Shown here: positions 49,330-61,178 of the stretch, piece by piece
Numbering within the stretch: position 1 is the first letter of the stretch
Layout of the letters: the number at the start of each line of letters is the position of its first letter
DNA from: Erwinia persicina NBRC 102418
GTDB taxonomy: Bacteria; Pseudomonadota; Gammaproteobacteria; Enterobacterales; Enterobacteriaceae
Direction: 5' to 3'
Length of the DNA stretch: 64,000 nt
Assembly: GCF_001571305.1 (NCBI RefSeq)
Contig: NZ_BCTN01000002.1
Location: 310,001-374,000 of the forward strand
The notes under the pieces: model-generated
What the model was told of the DNA's origin: nothing
Seen by the model: the letters and a program-made list of their open reading frames with translations, nothing else
Databases searched by the model: none
Made by a program: the position numbers and the translations under genes

Positions 49330-49442
49330 CAGGCGGTATGGACATCGGTCAAACCCGGGCGAGCTAAAGCGTTGCCCCTTTTGACAGGAGCCCACGGATG
49401 TCGCAGGGGCTGACCTTGATGTGTGGTCAGCCCGTTAACGGC

Positions 49443-50483
49443 TTATTTCAGCGACATCGTCTGGCGTTTTTCAGCCGACTGCAGACCCAACTCGATCAAC
49501 TCCATCACCTGAATCGCCTCTTCTGCTTTCACCGGGTTTTCCCCGACGCCGTTCACCGCATCGCGGATCGCCGCGTAGTAAGCCGGATAGTTGCCAGGAA
49601 TGGTCAGCAGCGTCTTCTCCACCATACCGTCCCCCTCGGCCAGCGTCAGGACGCCGTCGCGCATATCATAGCCCCAGTCTTCCTGCGGCGGCCGCGCCCC
49701 GGACTTCAGGCGGTCTTCCTGCGGATCCAGACCGTATTTCACGAAGCTGCCGCGCGTGCCGTGTATCTGATAGCGCGCCGACTCCGCGGCCACCAGCATA
49801 CTGCCGTGCAGCACCACGCGCCGCTGCGGATAGATCAGGGTGGCGTGGAAATAGTCGGTGGTCACGGCTCCGGGACGCAAATCGGCCGTATCCAGGTTGA
49901 TCGCCACCGGAGAGCCAAACAGCTGCAAAGCCTGGTCAATGACGTGCGGCCCCAGATCGTACCAGATGCCGCTGCCCGGCCCCTGCTGCTCGCGCCAGCG
50001 CTGCTGTACCTGTGGACGGAAACGGTCGAAGTGCGATTCAAAATAGCGCACCTCACCCAGCGTCCCTTCCGCCAGCAGTGATTTGACCGTGAGGAAGTCG
50101 CTGTCCCAGCGGCGGTTGTGAAACACCGACAGCAGCAGACCTTTGGCTTTCGCCAGCGCATCCAGTTCGCGTGCCTGTGACAGTGTCACGGTAAACGGTT
50201 TATCCACCACCACATGCTTACCGGCCATCAGGGCAGCCCGGGCTAATGGGAAATGGGTATCATTTGGGGTAGGGATAACAATCAGTTGCAGCGTGGGATC
50301 GTCAAACAGCGCCTGGGGATCGGACACGACCTGTACCGACGGCCAGTCCGCATGAACCTTGCCCGCATCGCTGCTGGAAATGGCCGACAGCACCATTTCA
50401 GATGTCCCGGCAATTAATGGCGCATGGAAGGTTTTGCTGGCAAAGCCGTAGCCGACCAGCCCGACACGAATTTTATCACTCAT
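49443..50483 (-). CDS. ydgJ: NAD(P)-dependent Gfo/Idh/MocA oxidoreductase YdgJ
   Basis: 346-residue oxidoreductase, the same length as E. coli YdgJ. The N-terminal Rossmann motif is GLVGYGFASKTFHAP, followed by the EKP-type segment DKPFTVTLSQARELD and the C-terminal domain with FRPQVQQRWREQQGPGSGIWYDLGPHVIDQ, whose DLGPHVID carries the usual catalytic Asp/His. Substrate unknown. ATG at 50483 has GAGAGGG upstream and replaces the longer open frame. Convergent with add, as in E. coli. Confidence 0.93.
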   Translation of the reverse strand: MSDKIRVGLVGYGFASKTFHAPLIAGTSEMVLSAISSSDAGKVHADWPSVQVVSDPQALFDDPTLQLIVIPTPNDTHFPLARAALMAGKHVVVDKPFTVTLSQARELDALAKAKGLLLSVFHNRRWDSDFLTVKSLLAEGTLGEVRYFESHFDRFRPQVQQRWREQQGPGSGIWYDLGPHVIDQALQLFGSPVAINLDTADLRPGAVTTDYFHATLIYPQRRVVLHGSMLVAAESARYQIHGTRGSFVKYGLDPQEDRLKSGARPPQEDWGYDMRDGVLTLAEGDGMVEKTLLTIPGNYPAYYAAIRDAVNGVGENPVKAEEAIQVMELIELGLQSAEKRQTMSLK

Positions 50484-50558
50484 TTTAATCCCTCTCGTGG
50501 TTACCCGTTGATTTAAGACGATCAACGGGGCAACCACAAGGAGGATTTGCCCGAAAAG

Positions 50559-51476
50559 CTATTCGTTGGCACGGCGAGGCAAATGCCACGTCTCCTGCGC
50601 CACCAGCGCATCGTGCGCATCAAGGCTGCGGCGGCGGAAGTCGCTGGGGCTGACTCCGGCACGCTTGCGAAACACACGGGAGAAGTAAAGCTGATCGTCA
50701 TAGCCCACTTCGCGGCCGATACTGGCAATCGGCTCCTGAGTGGTCTGCAGCAGCAGCTTGGCGCGGATCACGCGCTGATCTTCCCGCCAGCGCAGCAGGT
50801 TGACGCCCATCTGCTCGCGAAAGAGATGCGCCAGCCGCGATGGTGACAGGCAGACGTGCCTGGCGACCTCTTCAATTTTCACCTCCGCAGCCAGATTGTT
50901 GGTGACGTACTGGCAGGCCTCCACCACGCGGGCGTCGCGGACCTGCTGCTGGCTGCGCGGATCTTCCTGCACCGCCCGCAGCAGCAAACGTTCCAGCAGA
51001 TTCATCGCCAGTTCTTCAGCAAACGGACGGCCGGAGTTATGCGTGTGTTCAATATTGGCAAACAGGCGGTCAAACTCCCCGCGCAGCGACTCCGGCAGGC
51101 GCAGGCGCCCCACGCCCTGCGCTTCATCCTGCCACTCCAGCCAGTCGCTCCAGTAGGCGCGGGGACGGAAATAGACCCAGCGGTGATACCAGCAGTCACT
51201 GTCCGGCAAACGGCCGTAGTAATGCGGCGTTTTCGGCTGAAACAGCAGCAGATCGCCAGGCTCACAGTCGAACGCCGCCTCACCGTCAAACACCCGCCCG
51301 CGGCCTTTGATGGTCAGGTTAAGGATGTAGCCTTTCATGCCGTGCGGGCGATCGATAAAGAAATCGAGCGGCCCTGCCGCATTAATCGGCGTCAGCCCGG
51401 CCACCAGCCAGGCGCTGAAGGGATACCCGGGAAGTAACGGGTTGGACTGCGCCACCGGCGCCAGACGATGATACAT
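50559..51476 (-). CDS. araC: Arabinose operon regulator AraC
   Basis: 305-residue arabinose-responsive activator/repressor. The N-terminal cupin arm and arabinose pocket include '[24 protein letters not shown]' and '[13 protein letters not shown]'. The two helix-turn-helix motifs are '[23 protein letters not shown]' and '[29 protein letters not shown]'. ATG at 51476 follows AGGAGG. Unlike E. coli, where araC is divergent from araBAD, here it is 11 bases after araH and so is the last gene of araFGH-araC. Confidence 0.95.
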   Translation of the reverse strand: MYHRLAPVAQSNPLLPGYPFSAWLVAGLTPINAAGPLDFFIDRPHGMKGYILNLTIKGRGRVFDGEAAFDCEPGDLLLFQPKTPHYYGRLPDSDCWYHRWVYFRPRAYWSDWLEWQDEAQGVGRLRLPESLRGEFDRLFANIEHTHNSGRPFAEELAMNLLERLLLRAVQEDPRSQQQVRDARVVEACQYVTNNLAAEVKIEEVARHVCLSPSRLAHLFREQMGVNLLRWREDQRVIRAKLLLQTTQEPIASIGREVGYDDQLYFSRVFRKRAGVSPSDFRRRSLDAHDALVAQETWHLPRRANE

Positions 51477-51487
51477 AACGCCTCCTG

Positions 51488-52468
51488 TCAGACCGCTTTC
51501 GCTTTTTGTTTGTACCGGTCAAAAATAACCGCTGCTAACAATATCAGACCGCGGACAACGTACTGTGAGAAAGGCGATATATTCAATAAATTCATCGCAT
51601 TTTCCACGGTGCCAAGGATCAGTACCCCGGCGATAACATACGAAATTTTACCGATCCCGCCCTTCAGGGAAACGCCTCCCAGCACACAGGCTGAGATCAC
51701 GATCAGCTCGTAGCCCAGGGAGGTCATCGGCTGGCCGCTGGTCATTCTTGAAGCCAGAATAATCCCGGCCGCAGCGGAAACCAGCCCGGAGAGAATAAAG
51801 ATAATAATCCGCGTGCGCACCACCGGCACCCCGGCCAGACGTGCTGCTTCTTCATTGCCACCTATCGCCAGCGTGTTACGGCCAAAGGTGGTTTTATTCA
51901 GCAGGAAGGCGAACAGCGCCAGGGTGATAATGGTCAGCCACACGGGAGCCGGCACGCCCAGCCAGCTGGCATAGCCGAGCGCAAAGAAGCGCTCATCTTC
52001 GATCCCTACCGCTTTACCGTCTGAGAATATATAGGCCAGCCCGCGGACGATCTGCATGGTCGCCAGCGTGGTGATCAGCGCATTGATCTTCAGTTTAGCG
52101 ATGACAAAGCCATTGACGAAGCCGCAGGCAACCCCCAGCACCAGACCGGCAGCAATGCCGATCCACAGGCTCTCCGTCATATTGATCACCACGGCACACA
52201 CCACGCCGGCGCAGGCAATGACCGAGGCCACCGACAGGTCAAAATCTCCCGAGGCCAGGCAGAACAACATGCCGCAGGCGACCATGCCAGACATTGACAT
52301 CGCCAGCCCCAGACCTTTCATATTGATCAGTGAACCGAAGTTCGGTACGAATACCGTACAGGCGATAAACAGGGCGGCAAACACCACCAGCATGCCAAAG
52401 TTGTCCCAGATTCGGCCCAGGCTGAAGCGGGACGGCGCAGCGGGTGTAACGGATGAGGTCGTTGACAT
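51488..52468 (-). CDS. araH: L-arabinose ABC transporter permease AraH
   Basis: 326-residue BPD/RbsC-type permease with about ten hydrophobic segments and the family motif '[22 protein letters not shown]'. Near-identical in layout to E. coli AraH. ATG at 52468 after AGGAG. It is 17 bases after araG. Confidence 0.95.
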   Translation of the reverse strand: MSTTSSVTPAAPSRFSLGRIWDNFGMLVVFAALFIACTVFVPNFGSLINMKGLGLAMSMSGMVACGMLFCLASGDFDLSVASVIACAGVVCAVVINMTESLWIGIAAGLVLGVACGFVNGFVIAKLKINALITTLATMQIVRGLAYIFSDGKAVGIEDERFFALGYASWLGVPAPVWLTIITLALFAFLLNKTTFGRNTLAIGGNEEAARLAGVPVVRTRIIIFILSGLVSAAAGIILASRMTSGQPMTSLGYELIVISACVLGGVSLKGGIGKISYVIAGVLILGTVENAMNLLNISPFSQYVVRGLILLAAVIFDRYKQKAKAV

Positions 52469-52485
52469 AGGTTTCTCCTGCATAT

Positions 52486-54009
52486 TCAGGCCACGTGTGT
52501 GGCGGGTTTGGCGGTTTTCGGCATCGCCAGACTCAGCGTCAGGGCTTCCGTGGCGTCGTTGTGATCCAGCTCTCCGGCTATTTCACCCTCGCGCATCACC
52601 AGAATGCGGTCGGCCAGCCCCATGACTTCGGGCAGGTCGCTGGAGGCAAACAGCACTGCAATCCCCTGCTCTGCCAGGGCATAAATCAGCTGATAAATTT
52701 CGTTTTTCGCCCCGACATCAATGCCGCGCGTCGGTTCGTCCAGCAGGATCACCTTCATCTCTTCTGACAGCCAGCGGCCAAGGATCGCTTTCTGCTGGTT
52801 GCCACCGGAAAGGTTCATGATCAGCTGGTCCGCGGAGGGGGTTTTGATATTCAGGGAACGGATATGCACGCCAGCGTTGCTGGCTTCCCAGCCGTTGTTA
52901 ATCAGGCACCCCGCCTTCAGATTATTCCGCCTGGCGCTGATATTGATGTTGTCACGCACGGAGTGTACCGGGATGATGCCGTCTGCCTTACGATCTTCAG
53001 GGCAGAGCATGATGCCAGCGCGAATGGCTTCTATCGGCTCTTTGATGCTGATTTTTTTCCCGTCCAGCCACAGCTCGCCGCCGATCAGGCGCGTGGCACC
53101 AAACAGCCCTTTCATCAGCTCACTGCGTCCGGCACCGACCAGGCCAAACAGCCCGACGATTTCTCCGGCACGCACGCTGAAGGACACCGGGCTGCGTACG
53201 CCTTTGGCGTGCACGTTGTTGAGCTGCAGTCGGATCTCGCCCTGTTCGCGGGGGCGGTAACCGTAGATATCACCGATTTCACGGCCGACCATGGCCTGAA
53301 CCAGCTCGTCGTTGCCGGTGGTCGCCATATCGGTGAAGGTGCGCACATAGCGGCCATCTTTAAACACCGTGATCGCATCACTGAGGGCAAAGATCTCCTC
53401 CATGCGGTGGGAGACATACAGCACCACGCGCCCCTCAGCGCGCAGCTGGCGGATAACGCGGAACAGCTGGTCAATCTCACGTGCTGACAGTGAACTGGTC
53501 GGTTCATCAAAGGCGATCACCTGAGCATTACGGGTCAGCGCCTTGGCGATCTCCACCATCTGCCACTGGCCCAGAGAGAGGTATTTCAGAGGCATGTCCG
53601 GGTCAATATCCATCCCCAGCGCTTTCAGCTGGCGGCTGGCCTCCGCACGCAGGCGGGAACGATTGACCAGTCCCGCGCGCTGCGGCAACTGACCTAAAAA
53701 GATATTTTCTGCCACCGACATTTCCGGCACCAGATGCAGTTCCTGATAAATAATCGCCACCCCGGCGTTGAGCGCATCAGTGGTGTGCTGGAAGTTTACC
53801 GGCTGCCCCTGCAGGCGAATTTCGCCGCCGCTGGCCTGATAGCTTCCGCTGAGAATTTTCAACAGTGTCGATTTACCCGCGCCATTTTCCCCCATCAGGG
53901 CATGGACCTGGCCGGCATAACAGTCGAAGCTGATGTCCTGAAGTGCCTTCACGCCAGGAAAGGTTTTGCTGATGCCGTGAAAGCTCAGATACGGCGTTTG
54001 TGAAGTCAT
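52486..54009 (-). CDS. araG: L-arabinose ABC transporter ATP-binding protein AraG
   Basis: 507-residue double ATPase of the monosaccharide importer family. The first half has Walker [10 protein letters not shown], signature LSLGQWQ and Walker [12 protein letters not shown]. The second half has the degenerate Walker [11 protein letters not shown], signature LSGGNQQK and Walker [16 protein letters not shown] at 54009 after AGGAG; the frame open to 54036 lacks a site. Powers arabinose import with AraF and AraH. Confidence 0.96.
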   Translation of the reverse strand: MTSQTPYLSFHGISKTFPGVKALQDISFDCYAGQVHALMGENGAGKSTLLKILSGSYQASGGEIRLQGQPVNFQHTTDALNAGVAIIYQELHLVPEMSVAENIFLGQLPQRAGLVNRSRLRAEASRQLKALGMDIDPDMPLKYLSLGQWQMVEIAKALTRNAQVIAFDEPTSSLSAREIDQLFRVIRQLRAEGRVVLYVSHRMEEIFALSDAITVFKDGRYVRTFTDMATTGNDELVQAMVGREIGDIYGYRPREQGEIRLQLNNVHAKGVRSPVSFSVRAGEIVGLFGLVGAGRSELMKGLFGATRLIGGELWLDGKKISIKEPIEAIRAGIMLCPEDRKADGIIPVHSVRDNINISARRNNLKAGCLINNGWEASNAGVHIRSLNIKTPSADQLIMNLSGGNQQKAILGRWLSEEMKVILLDEPTRGIDVGAKNEIYQLIYALAEQGIAVLFASSDLPEVMGLADRILVMREGEIAGELDHNDATEALTLSLAMPKTAKPATHVA

Positions 54010-54038
54010 GGTGTCTCCTGCGACATAGGCCATCACTG

Positions 54039-54118
54039 CGGGCGGACCGGAAAAAAGGGCCGCCCCGATAAATAGGCTGGCATCGCCTTTCGGGCGGACC
54101 GGAAAAAAGGCCCGCCCC
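54039..54118 (-). repeat. Two tandem hairpins between araF and araG
   Basis: CGGGCGGACCGGAAAAAAGG occurs at 54039 and 54091, each completed to a GC-rich stem (GGGCGG.CC/GG.CCGCCC) with a small loop; the copies are 52 bases apart. In transcription direction they follow araF and precede araG. They probably stabilise the araF mRNA end or reduce araGH expression, as the binding protein is needed in excess (inference). Confidence 0.75.
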
Positions 54119-54130
54119 TGCGCCAGTGCC

Positions 54131-55114
54131 TTACATCAGGCCTTTTTTCGCCAGTTCAGCTTTGAAGTTATCGCGGGTAATCAGCACCACGTCGGTCACT
54201 TCGGTGAATTTGGCTGGCTCAACATCTTTCGTTACCCAGTCATGCAGCATCTGAATGCTGCGGTAGCCGTGGACATCCGGGCTGGGCAGCAGAGAGCCGT
54301 AGAAGCCGGTTGCCTGGCCCTTCGACAGTTCGCTGACCGCATCCACGCCGTTGATACCGATGCCGATCACGTTCGGCGCTTTAAAGCCCTGTCCTTCGGT
54401 GGCCCGCACGCCGCCCAGCACGGTGTTATCGTTCATGCCCACAATCAGCCAGTTTTTGACTTCCGGATGCTGCACTAACAGTGAGTTACCGGCATCGAAG
54501 GCACCGGGGATATCGTTTGATTTGGTAGGAACCTGATAGATCTGTTTTTCCGGGAATCCGGCCGCTTTCAGTGCGTCAATTGACCCCCCGGTACGACGGC
54601 GGGCGGTGTCCAGCTCATTGGCGGTGATCGCCATCACGGCGGTGGTTTTCACATCCCAGCCGCGTTTCTGCATCTCTTTGTACAGCTCCTGGCCCTGACG
54701 CTCGCCGATTTTGGTCGCCGCCATCATCACCAGCGGCACGGTGTCCATCGGTTTGCCTTTCGCAGTGACGAACTGGTCATCGACCGCGATCACTTTCAGG
54801 CCATAGCTGCGGGCTTTGGCTACAATCGCCGAACCGAGTTTGGGATCCGGCGTACAGATAACAAACCCTTTCGCCCCGCTGGCGGCCAGACTGTCGATGG
54901 CATTCAGGGTTTTTTCACCGTCCGGCACCGCGATTTTGATCACTTCAAAGCCAAGATCTTTACCGGCCTTGTCGGCAAACTTCCATTCCGTCTGGAACCA
55001 GGGTTCTTCCGGCTGTTTCACGAGGAAACCGAGTTTCATGGTTTCCGCCATAGCGGATTGTGACATAACGGCAGCAAGGCCAATCGCGGCCAGCGCTTTA
55101 GTGAATTTGTGCAT
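54131..55114 (-). CDS. araF: L-arabinose-binding periplasmic protein AraF
   Basis: 327-residue binding protein; the signal peptide [20 protein letters not shown] ends at AMA (residue 23). The mature part follows E. coli AraF closely: [19 protein letters not shown], then '[28 protein letters not shown]' and '[32 protein letters not shown]'. First gene of araFGH-araC, divergent from araB. Confidence 0.96.
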   Translation of the reverse strand: MHKFTKALAAIGLAAVMSQSAMAETMKLGFLVKQPEEPWFQTEWKFADKAGKDLGFEVIKIAVPDGEKTLNAIDSLAASGAKGFVICTPDPKLGSAIVAKARSYGLKVIAVDDQFVTAKGKPMDTVPLVMMAATKIGERQGQELYKEMQKRGWDVKTTAVMAITANELDTARRRTGGSIDALKAAGFPEKQIYQVPTKSNDIPGAFDAGNSLLVQHPEVKNWLIVGMNDNTVLGGVRATEGQGFKAPNVIGIGINGVDAVSELSKGQATGFYGSLLPSPDVHGYRSIQMLHDWVTKDVEPAKFTEVTDVVLITRDNFKAELAKKGLM

Positions 55115-55486
55115 GAGGCTCTCCGGCTCAGTGCCCGCCTGGGGCGGGATTGTGTAAACGGTAACAATCGGTTGTTGAAAAAATTAAAAGCATTTAAACA
55201 AGACCTTACCTGAGCACTGACGTCTTAACAGTGGCGGTAGTCCGCTAGTTTTACCTGCAAGTGCGTGAAAATTTGTAGAGCGCTATCACACGCTGAAATT
55301 ACAGTTGTTTTGTCCATCTTTTCAGCCAATTTAACCGATACGCAACATTTGAACCCCATCACACTCCCACCCCTGATGACAGAAAAGTGCATATATGCAG
55401 CCAGCCGCACCTAACCACTCTGCCGCCATGTTTCCAGGATAGAGGAACATTACTTAAGCCTGTTCTGAACATAACGGAGAGCAACT
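55115..55486. promoter_or_regulatory. araF/araB divergent regulatory region
   Basis: 372-bp control region of both arabinose operons. A candidate AraC half-site lies at 55302-55318 (CAGT-N7-TCCATC against TAGC-N7-TCCATA). A CRP-like GTAGAGCGCTATCACA is at 55275-55290, with only the right half good. The arrangement is less tidy than in E. coli; no open frame of note. Confidence 0.5.
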
Positions 55487-57172
55487 ATGCACAAGGGTGC
55501 GATTACCCTCGGTCTGGATTTCGGCAGCGATTCGGTGCGTGCGCTGGCCGTGGAGTGCGCCAGCGGCCGCGAACTGTATAAGCAGGTGGTGGCCTATCCG
55601 CGCTGGAAAGCCGGACGCTTCTGCGATGCGGCACATAACCTGTTTCGCCATCATCCTCAGGACTATATTGACGCGCTGGAGCAGGCGATACGTGACATTG
55701 TCACTCAACTTACCCCTGAACAGCGGTTAAATGTGGTGGGCATCGGCGTGGATTCGACAGGATCCACCCCTGCCCCTGTAGACCGTGAAGGACGGGTACT
55801 TGCCCTGCGCCCGGAATTTGCCGAAAACCCCAACGCGATGTTCGTGCTGTGGAAAGATCACACCGCCATTGAGGAGGCTGAAGCTATTACCCGCCTGTGT
55901 CACAGCGGTGACTATCAGGACTACTCACGCTTTATCGGCGGCATTTATTCCTCAGAATGGTTCTGGGCCAAAATTCTGCATATCAGTCGCCAGGATGCGG
56001 CGGTACGCGAGGCAGCGGTCTCGTGGGTGGAGTTGTGTGACTGGGTGCCGGCGCTGTTAAGCGGTACCACCGCCCCTGCGGACATGAAACGCGGCCGCTG
56101 TGCAGCTGGCCATAAGTCACTCTGGCATCCGGTCTGGCAGGGGTTACCTGAAGCCCGGTTCCTTAATGCTCTCGACCCGCTGCTGACCACCGATCTCGAC
56201 TACCCGATGTTTACCGATACCTGGACCGCCGATATTCCGGTCGGGCAGCTCAGTGCCGAGTGGGCGGCGCGTCTCGGTCTGCCCGGCAGCGTGACCCTAT
56301 CCGGCGGGGCATTTGACTGCCATATGGGGGCCGTCGGTGCCGGAGCCCAGCCCTATACGCTGGTGAAAGTGATCGGGACGTCGACCTGCGACATTCTGAT
56401 TGCTGATGCCGATCGCGTAGCCGATCGTGCGATTAAAGGGATCTGTGGTCAGGTGGATGGCAGCGTCGTACCCGGAATGATTGGCCTGGAGGCCGGACAG
56501 TCGGCATTTGGCGATATGTATGCCTGGTTTGGCCGTCTGTTGAGCTGGCCGCTGGTGCAGGCGGCACAGCAGCAGCCAGCGCTGAAAGCCGAACTTGAGG
56601 CCATACAGCACGGCATGCTGGAACAGTTAACCGCCGCCTGGGCCGCCGATCCGCAGCTCGATCATCTGCCGGTGGTCCTCGACTGGTTTAACGGCCGCCG
56701 CACGCCTTTTGCCAACCAGCGCCTGAAAGGGGTGATCACCGATCTTAACCTTGGCACCGATGCCCCGACGCTGTTTGGGGGCTTTATTGCGGCCACGGCG
56801 TTTGGTGCCCGCGCCATTATGGAGTGCTTTGAACAGCAGGATATCCCGGTACAGCAGATCCTCGCTCTGGGCGGAATTGCCCGCAAGTCACCGACCATTA
56901 TGCAGGTGTGCTGTGACGTGATGAACCGTCCGCTGGACATTGTTGCCTCCGACGAATGTTGTGCGTTGGGGGCCGCCATCTTTGCCGCCGTGGCCGCTGG
57001 TGTCTATGCCGATATCCCGTCGGCACAGGCGCAGATGGCCAGCCCGCTGGATCAGACGCTGCAGCCGGATCCGGTTCGCGTCGCCCGCTTCCAGCAGCTT
57101 TATCAGCGTTATCTTCAATGGTGTGAGCTGGCGGAACCGCAGTTTGCCCCACAACCTTCATCAGTCAGTTAA
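55487..57172 (+). CDS. araB: L-ribulokinase AraB
   Basis: 561-residue FGGY-family kinase making L-ribulose 5-phosphate. The N-terminal phosphate loop [32 protein letters not shown] in the middle and the C-terminal adenosine motif [13 protein letters not shown] are in place. ATG at 55487 with CGGAGAG upstream. Starts the araB-araA operon; 11 bases to araA. Confidence 0.95.
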   Translation: MHKGAITLGLDFGSDSVRALAVECASGRELYKQVVAYPRWKAGRFCDAAHNLFRHHPQDYIDALEQAIRDIVTQLTPEQRLNVVGIGVDSTGSTPAPVDREGRVLALRPEFAENPNAMFVLWKDHTAIEEAEAITRLCHSGDYQDYSRFIGGIYSSEWFWAKILHISRQDAAVREAAVSWVELCDWVPALLSGTTAPADMKRGRCAAGHKSLWHPVWQGLPEARFLNALDPLLTTDLDYPMFTDTWTADIPVGQLSAEWAARLGLPGSVTLSGGAFDCHMGAVGAGAQPYTLVKVIGTSTCDILIADADRVADRAIKGICGQVDGSVVPGMIGLEAGQSAFGDMYAWFGRLLSWPLVQAAQQQPALKAELEAIQHGMLEQLTAAWAADPQLDHLPVVLDWFNGRRTPFANQRLKGVITDLNLGTDAPTLFGGFIAATAFGARAIMECFEQQDIPVQQILALGGIARKSPTIMQVCCDVMNRPLDIVASDECCALGAAIFAAVAAGVYADIPSAQAQMASPLDQTLQPDPVRVARFQQLYQRYLQWCELAEPQFAPQPSSVS

Positions 57173-57183
57173 GGAATCGCTTT

Positions 57184-58689
57184 ATGACACAGTTAAACGC
57201 CCGCAGCGTATGGTTTGTGATTGGTACCCAGCATCTGTACGGTGCGGAGACGCTGCGCCAGGTCGAACAGCATGGACAGCAGGTGGTGGAAGGCCTGAAC
57301 CGGGCGGGTAAACTGCCCTTCTCTTTACAGCTTAAACCGCTGGTTAAAACACCGGATGAGGCACTGTCGCTGTGCCGCGAGGCGAATCACGATCAGAGCT
57401 GCCTGGGCATTATCACCTGGCTGCACACCTTCTCCCCGGCAAAAATGTGGATTGGCGGCCTGTCGATTCTGAATAAGCCACTGCTGCAGTTCCATACTCA
57501 GTTCAATGCGGAGATCCCATGGGACAGCATGGATATGGACTTTATGAACCTGAACCAGACTGCACACGGCGGCCGTGAGTTTGGCTTTATTGGCGCGCGT
57601 ATGCGTCTGCCGCATCAGGTGGTGACCGGCCACTGGCAGGATGAACGCTCACAGCAGCGCATCGGACAGTGGATGCGCGGTGCCGCCGCCCTGCAGGCCA
57701 GCCAGCAGCTGAAAGTGGCCCGTTTCGGTGACAACATGCGCGAAGTGGCAGTGACAGAAGGCGATAAAGTCGCGGCACAGATCCAGTTTGGCTACGCGGT
57801 GAATGGCTGGGGTGTAGGCGATTTGGTGGAGGTGATCAACCAGGTCAGCGACGGCGATGTCAGTGCACTGATTGATGAATACGAAAGCAGCTATGAATTT
57901 AGCGCAGCGGCGGCCGTGAACGGTGACAAACGGCAGAACGTGCTGGACGCCGCCCGGATTGAACTGGGGATCAAGCGTTTCCTGGAAAGCGAAGGCTGCC
58001 GGGCATTCACCACCAATTTCCAGACGCTGCACGGTATGACACAGTTGCCGGGGCTGGCGGTACAGCGCCTGATGCAGCAGGGATACGGCTTTGCTGGTGA
58101 GGGAGACTGGAAAACCGCGGCACTGCTGCACATCTTCAAACAGATGGCGGGGGATCTCCCGGGGGGTACCTCGTTTATGGAGGATTACACCTACCACTTC
58201 GCGCCGGGCAATGACCTGGTGCTGGGTTCACATATGCTGGAGGTCTGCCCGACCATCGCCCGTGAAGCCAAACCGCTGCTCGACGTGCAGGCGCTGGGCA
58301 TCGGCGGCAAGGCCGATCCGGCTCGTCTGATCTTCTCCGCCCCGGCCGGACGTGCAGTTAACGCCAGCGTGATTGATATGGGTGACCGTTTCCGCCTGCT
58401 GGTTAACGTGGTGGACGCTATCGAACAGCCGCAGGCGCTGCCGAAACTGCCGGTGGCCCGCGCCCTGTGGCGGGCACAGCCGTCGCTGGCGACAGCATCT
58501 GAAGCGTGGATTCTGGGCGGTGGTGCGCATCATACCGTCTTCAGCCAGGCACTGACCGTCGACGATATGCGGCTGTACGCCGAGCTCACCGGGATAGAGG
58601 CGCTGGTAATCGATGAAGAAACCACGCTGCACGGTTTCCGTGATGCGCTGCGCTGGAATGAAGCTTACTACCGTCTGAATCAACGCTAA
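57184..58689 (+). CDS. araA: L-arabinose isomerase AraA
   Basis: 501-residue isomerase converting L-arabinose to L-ribulose (E. coli 500). The manganese-binding residues lie in the conserved segments '[11 protein letters not shown]', 'GDWKTAALL' and 'FMEDYTYHF', and the C-terminal '[12 protein letters not shown]' is kept. AAGGAATCG precedes ATG at 57184. It is the last gene: the araD expected in an araBAD operon is absent and a terminator follows directly. Confidence 0.96.
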   Translation: MTQLNARSVWFVIGTQHLYGAETLRQVEQHGQQVVEGLNRAGKLPFSLQLKPLVKTPDEALSLCREANHDQSCLGIITWLHTFSPAKMWIGGLSILNKPLLQFHTQFNAEIPWDSMDMDFMNLNQTAHGGREFGFIGARMRLPHQVVTGHWQDERSQQRIGQWMRGAAALQASQQLKVARFGDNMREVAVTEGDKVAAQIQFGYAVNGWGVGDLVEVINQVSDGDVSALIDEYESSYEFSAAAAVNGDKRQNVLDAARIELGIKRFLESEGCRAFTTNFQTLHGMTQLPGLAVQRLMQQGYGFAGEGDWKTAALLHIFKQMAGDLPGGTSFMEDYTYHFAPGNDLVLGSHMLEVCPTIAREAKPLLDVQALGIGGKADPARLIFSAPAGRAVNASVIDMGDRFRLLVNVVDAIEQPQALPKLPVARALWRAQPSLATASEAWILGGGAHHTVFSQALTVDDMRLYAELTGIEALVIDEETTLHGFRDALRWNEAYYRLNQR

Positions 58690-58694
58690 CCGCT

Positions 58695-58720
58695 AACGCC
58701 CCCTGACGGGGGCGTTTTCT
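58695..58720 (+). terminator. Intrinsic terminator after araA
   Basis: AACGCCCCC/GGGGGCGTT (9-bp stem, TGAC loop) followed by TTCT, 5 bases after the araA stop. It ends the operon where araD would be expected and separates it from the convergent phosphoketolase. Confidence 0.88.
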
Positions 58721-58724
58721 CCTC

Positions 58725-61097
58725 TTACTCTGGGTTACCCTGCCCCCAACGCCACTGGCTGACTTCCGGCATGTCTTCACCGTGTTCCCGCACATAATCA
58801 TGGTGATACGCCAGACGGGCCTGCAAGGTGTCGATAACGTGACCCTGAGTGGCGGCCAGATGGGGAACATGTGTGATGGCCGCCAGCGCCAGATGATAGC
58901 GATCCAGTTTATTAAGCACGGTCATATCAAACGGTGTGGTGGTGGTGCCCTCCTCGCTGAATCCCTGTACGTGAAAATTCTGATGATTTCGCCGCTGATA
59001 CGTCAGCCGGTGGATCAGGCTGGGATATCCGTGAAAAGCAAAGATGATTGGTTTATCCGCCGTGAACAGCGCTTCAAACGCCGGTTCCGGTTTACCGTGC
59101 GGGTGCTGCTCCTGGGTCTGCAGTGCCATCAGATCTACCACGTTCACCACGCGGACGTTCAGCTCAGGAACCAGATCGCGTAACAGTTGCACGGCCGCCA
59201 GCGTTTCAATGGTGGGAACATCCCCGGCGCAGGCCATCACCACGTCAGGGCTGGTATCGTCATCCGTATTGCCCGCCCAGGACCATATCCCCATTCCGGC
59301 TTCGCAATGTTTTGCCGCGCTGTCGCGATCCAGCCACTGCGGCGAGGGCTGCTTACCTGCGACAATGACGTTGATGCGATCCCAGGTTTTCAGACAGTGA
59401 TCGCCCACCCACAGCAGGGTATTGGCATCCGGCGGTAAATAGACCCGGACGATGTCGGCTTTCTTATTCGCCACGTGATCGATAAAGCCCGGATCCTGGT
59501 GACTGTAGCCATTATGATCCTGACGCCACACGTGTGATGAGAGCAGATAATTCAGCGAGGCGATCGGTGCCCGCCAGGGAAGCTTGCGTGACACCTTCAG
59601 CCATTTTGCATGCTGGTTAAACATTGAATCGATAATGTGAATAAAGGCTTCGTAACAGTTGAACAGCCCGTGCCGGCCGCTCAGCAGATACCCTTCCAGC
59701 CACCCCTGGCAAAGATGCTCACTGAGGACTTCCAGTACCCGGCCATCCGGGGCCAGCTGCTCGTCATAGGGTTCGCGTTCCCCCATCCAGCGGCGTGCGG
59801 TCACCTCAAACACCGGACTCAGCCGGTTAGAGGCGGTTTCATCCGGCCCAAAAATCAGGAAATTATTGGGATTTTTCTGCACAATCTCGCGCAGATAATG
59901 ACCCAGCTGCTCCGTCGCCTGCCCCTGTATCGCGCCGGGGGTGGACACGTCCAGCGAGAACGCGCGAATATCAGGCGTGTTTAAGGGCTGCCTCAACCTG
60001 CCGCCGTTCGCCCAGGGACTGGCTCCCATGCGCCAGTCGCCCTGCGGGGCAAGGGCCTGCAGTTCAGGGCGTAAACGTCCGCTGGCATCAAACAGCTTTT
60101 CCGGCTGATAACTTTTCAGCCACTGTTCAAGGATGCTTCGATGTTCATCGTTTTCACGACAGCCTGAGACCGGTACCTGGTGAGCCCGCCAGAAATCTTC
60201 CACTTTCTTACCGTCGACACTTTTGGGCCCGGTCCATCCCTTCGGGCTACGTAACAGAATCATCGGCCAGCGTGGCACTCCGGCCGGCGGTTTTTCCTGA
60301 CGGTACTGCCGCTGGATCGCCGCAATCTCGTCGAAGACCTGATCCAGCACCATCGCCATCTGCGTGTGCATCAATGCCGGATCACTGCCTGTCACCACGC
60401 GCGGTGCATAGCCCATGGCCCGGTAGAGGTGGACCAGTTCTTCATCGCTGGTGCGTCCGGACAGGGTAGGATTGGCAATCTTATAGCCGTTCACGTGCAG
60501 TATCGGCAGTACCGCCCCGTCACGCTGTGGATTAAGGAATTTCAGGCTTTGCCAGCTGGCAGAGAGCGGCCCGGTTTCCGCCTCCCCATCGCCAATAATG
60601 CACGGAACAATCAGCTCGGGATGGTCGAATGCGGCACCGAAGGCGTGCGCCAGCGAGTAGCCCAGCTCTCCGCCTTCGTTAATCGAACCCGGGGTTTCTG
60701 CCGCCGCATGGCTGGGTATCCCTCCCGGAAAGGAAAACTGCTTGAACAGCCGTTTCATGCCGGCGATGTCCTGGCTCACGTCAGGATAAATTTCGCTGTA
60801 GCTGCCTTCCAGCCAGGTGTTAGCCACCATCCCAGGCCCTCCGTGTCCCGGCCCGCAGACATAGAGTAAGTTCAGCTTGCGCTGGCGAATGATGCGGTTG
60901 AGATGGACATAGATAAAATTCAGACCGGGTGTCGTCCCCCAGTGGCCCAGCAGTCTTGGCTTGATGTGCTCCGGCTTCAGCGGTTCGCGCAGAAGCGGGT
61001 TATCCATTAAATAAATCTGGCCTACAGAAAGGTAATTGGCTGCCCGCCAGTAGCGATCGATTAATATGCATTCGCTGTCAGTGAGAGAGTCTGCCAC
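58725..61097 (-). CDS. Xylulose-5-phosphate/fructose-6-phosphate phosphoketolase
   Basis: 790-residue thiamine-diphosphate enzyme of the XFP family, splitting xylulose 5-phosphate (or fructose 6-phosphate) with phosphate into acetyl phosphate plus glyceraldehyde 3-phosphate (or erythrose 4-phosphate). Signatures: [11 protein letters not shown] (51-61), GPGHGGPG (82-89), the TPP motif [10 protein letters not shown] (169-178) ending at N203, and [11 protein letters not shown] and [13 protein letters not shown] in the second half. The start is GTG at 61097, 8 bases after AGGAG. Full length for the family. It is convergent with araA; pairing it with arabinose genes suggests pentose use through acetyl phosphate. 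Confidence 0.95.
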   Translation of the reverse strand: MADSLTDSECILIDRYWRAANYLSVGQIYLMDNPLLREPLKPEHIKPRLLGHWGTTPGLNFIYVHLNRIIRQRKLNLLYVCGPGHGGPGMVANTWLEGSYSEIYPDVSQDIAGMKRLFKQFSFPGGIPSHAAAETPGSINEGGELGYSLAHAFGAAFDHPELIVPCIIGDGEAETGPLSASWQSLKFLNPQRDGAVLPILHVNGYKIANPTLSGRTSDEELVHLYRAMGYAPRVVTGSDPALMHTQMAMVLDQVFDEIAAIQRQYRQEKPPAGVPRWPMILLRSPKGWTGPKSVDGKKVEDFWRAHQVPVSGCRENDEHRSILEQWLKSYQPEKLFDASGRLRPELQALAPQGDWRMGASPWANGGRLRQPLNTPDIRAFSLDVSTPGAIQGQATEQLGHYLREIVQKNPNNFLIFGPDETASNRLSPVFEVTARRWMGEREPYDEQLAPDGRVLEVLSEHLCQGWLEGYLLSGRHGLFNCYEAFIHIIDSMFNQHAKWLKVSRKLPWRAPIASLNYLLSSHVWRQDHNGYSHQDPGFIDHVANKKADIVRVYLPPDANTLLWVGDHCLKTWDRINVIVAGKQPSPQWLDRDSAAKHCEAGMGIWSWAGNTDDDTSPDVVMACAGDVPTIETLAAVQLLRDLVPELNVRVVNVVDLMALQTQEQHPHGKPEPAFEALFTADKPIIFAFHGYPSLIHRLTYQRRNHQNFHVQGFSEEGTTTTPFDMTVLNKLDRYHLALAAITHVPHLAATQGHVIDTLQARLAYHHDYVREHGEDMPEVSQWRWGQGNPE

Positions 61098-61178
61098 GCG
61101 ATATTCTCCTCTTGATTCGCTGATTCCTGTGTTGTTATTCCTGCGTTGTCTGTCATGGGGGCGGGTTCGCCAGGGTGA

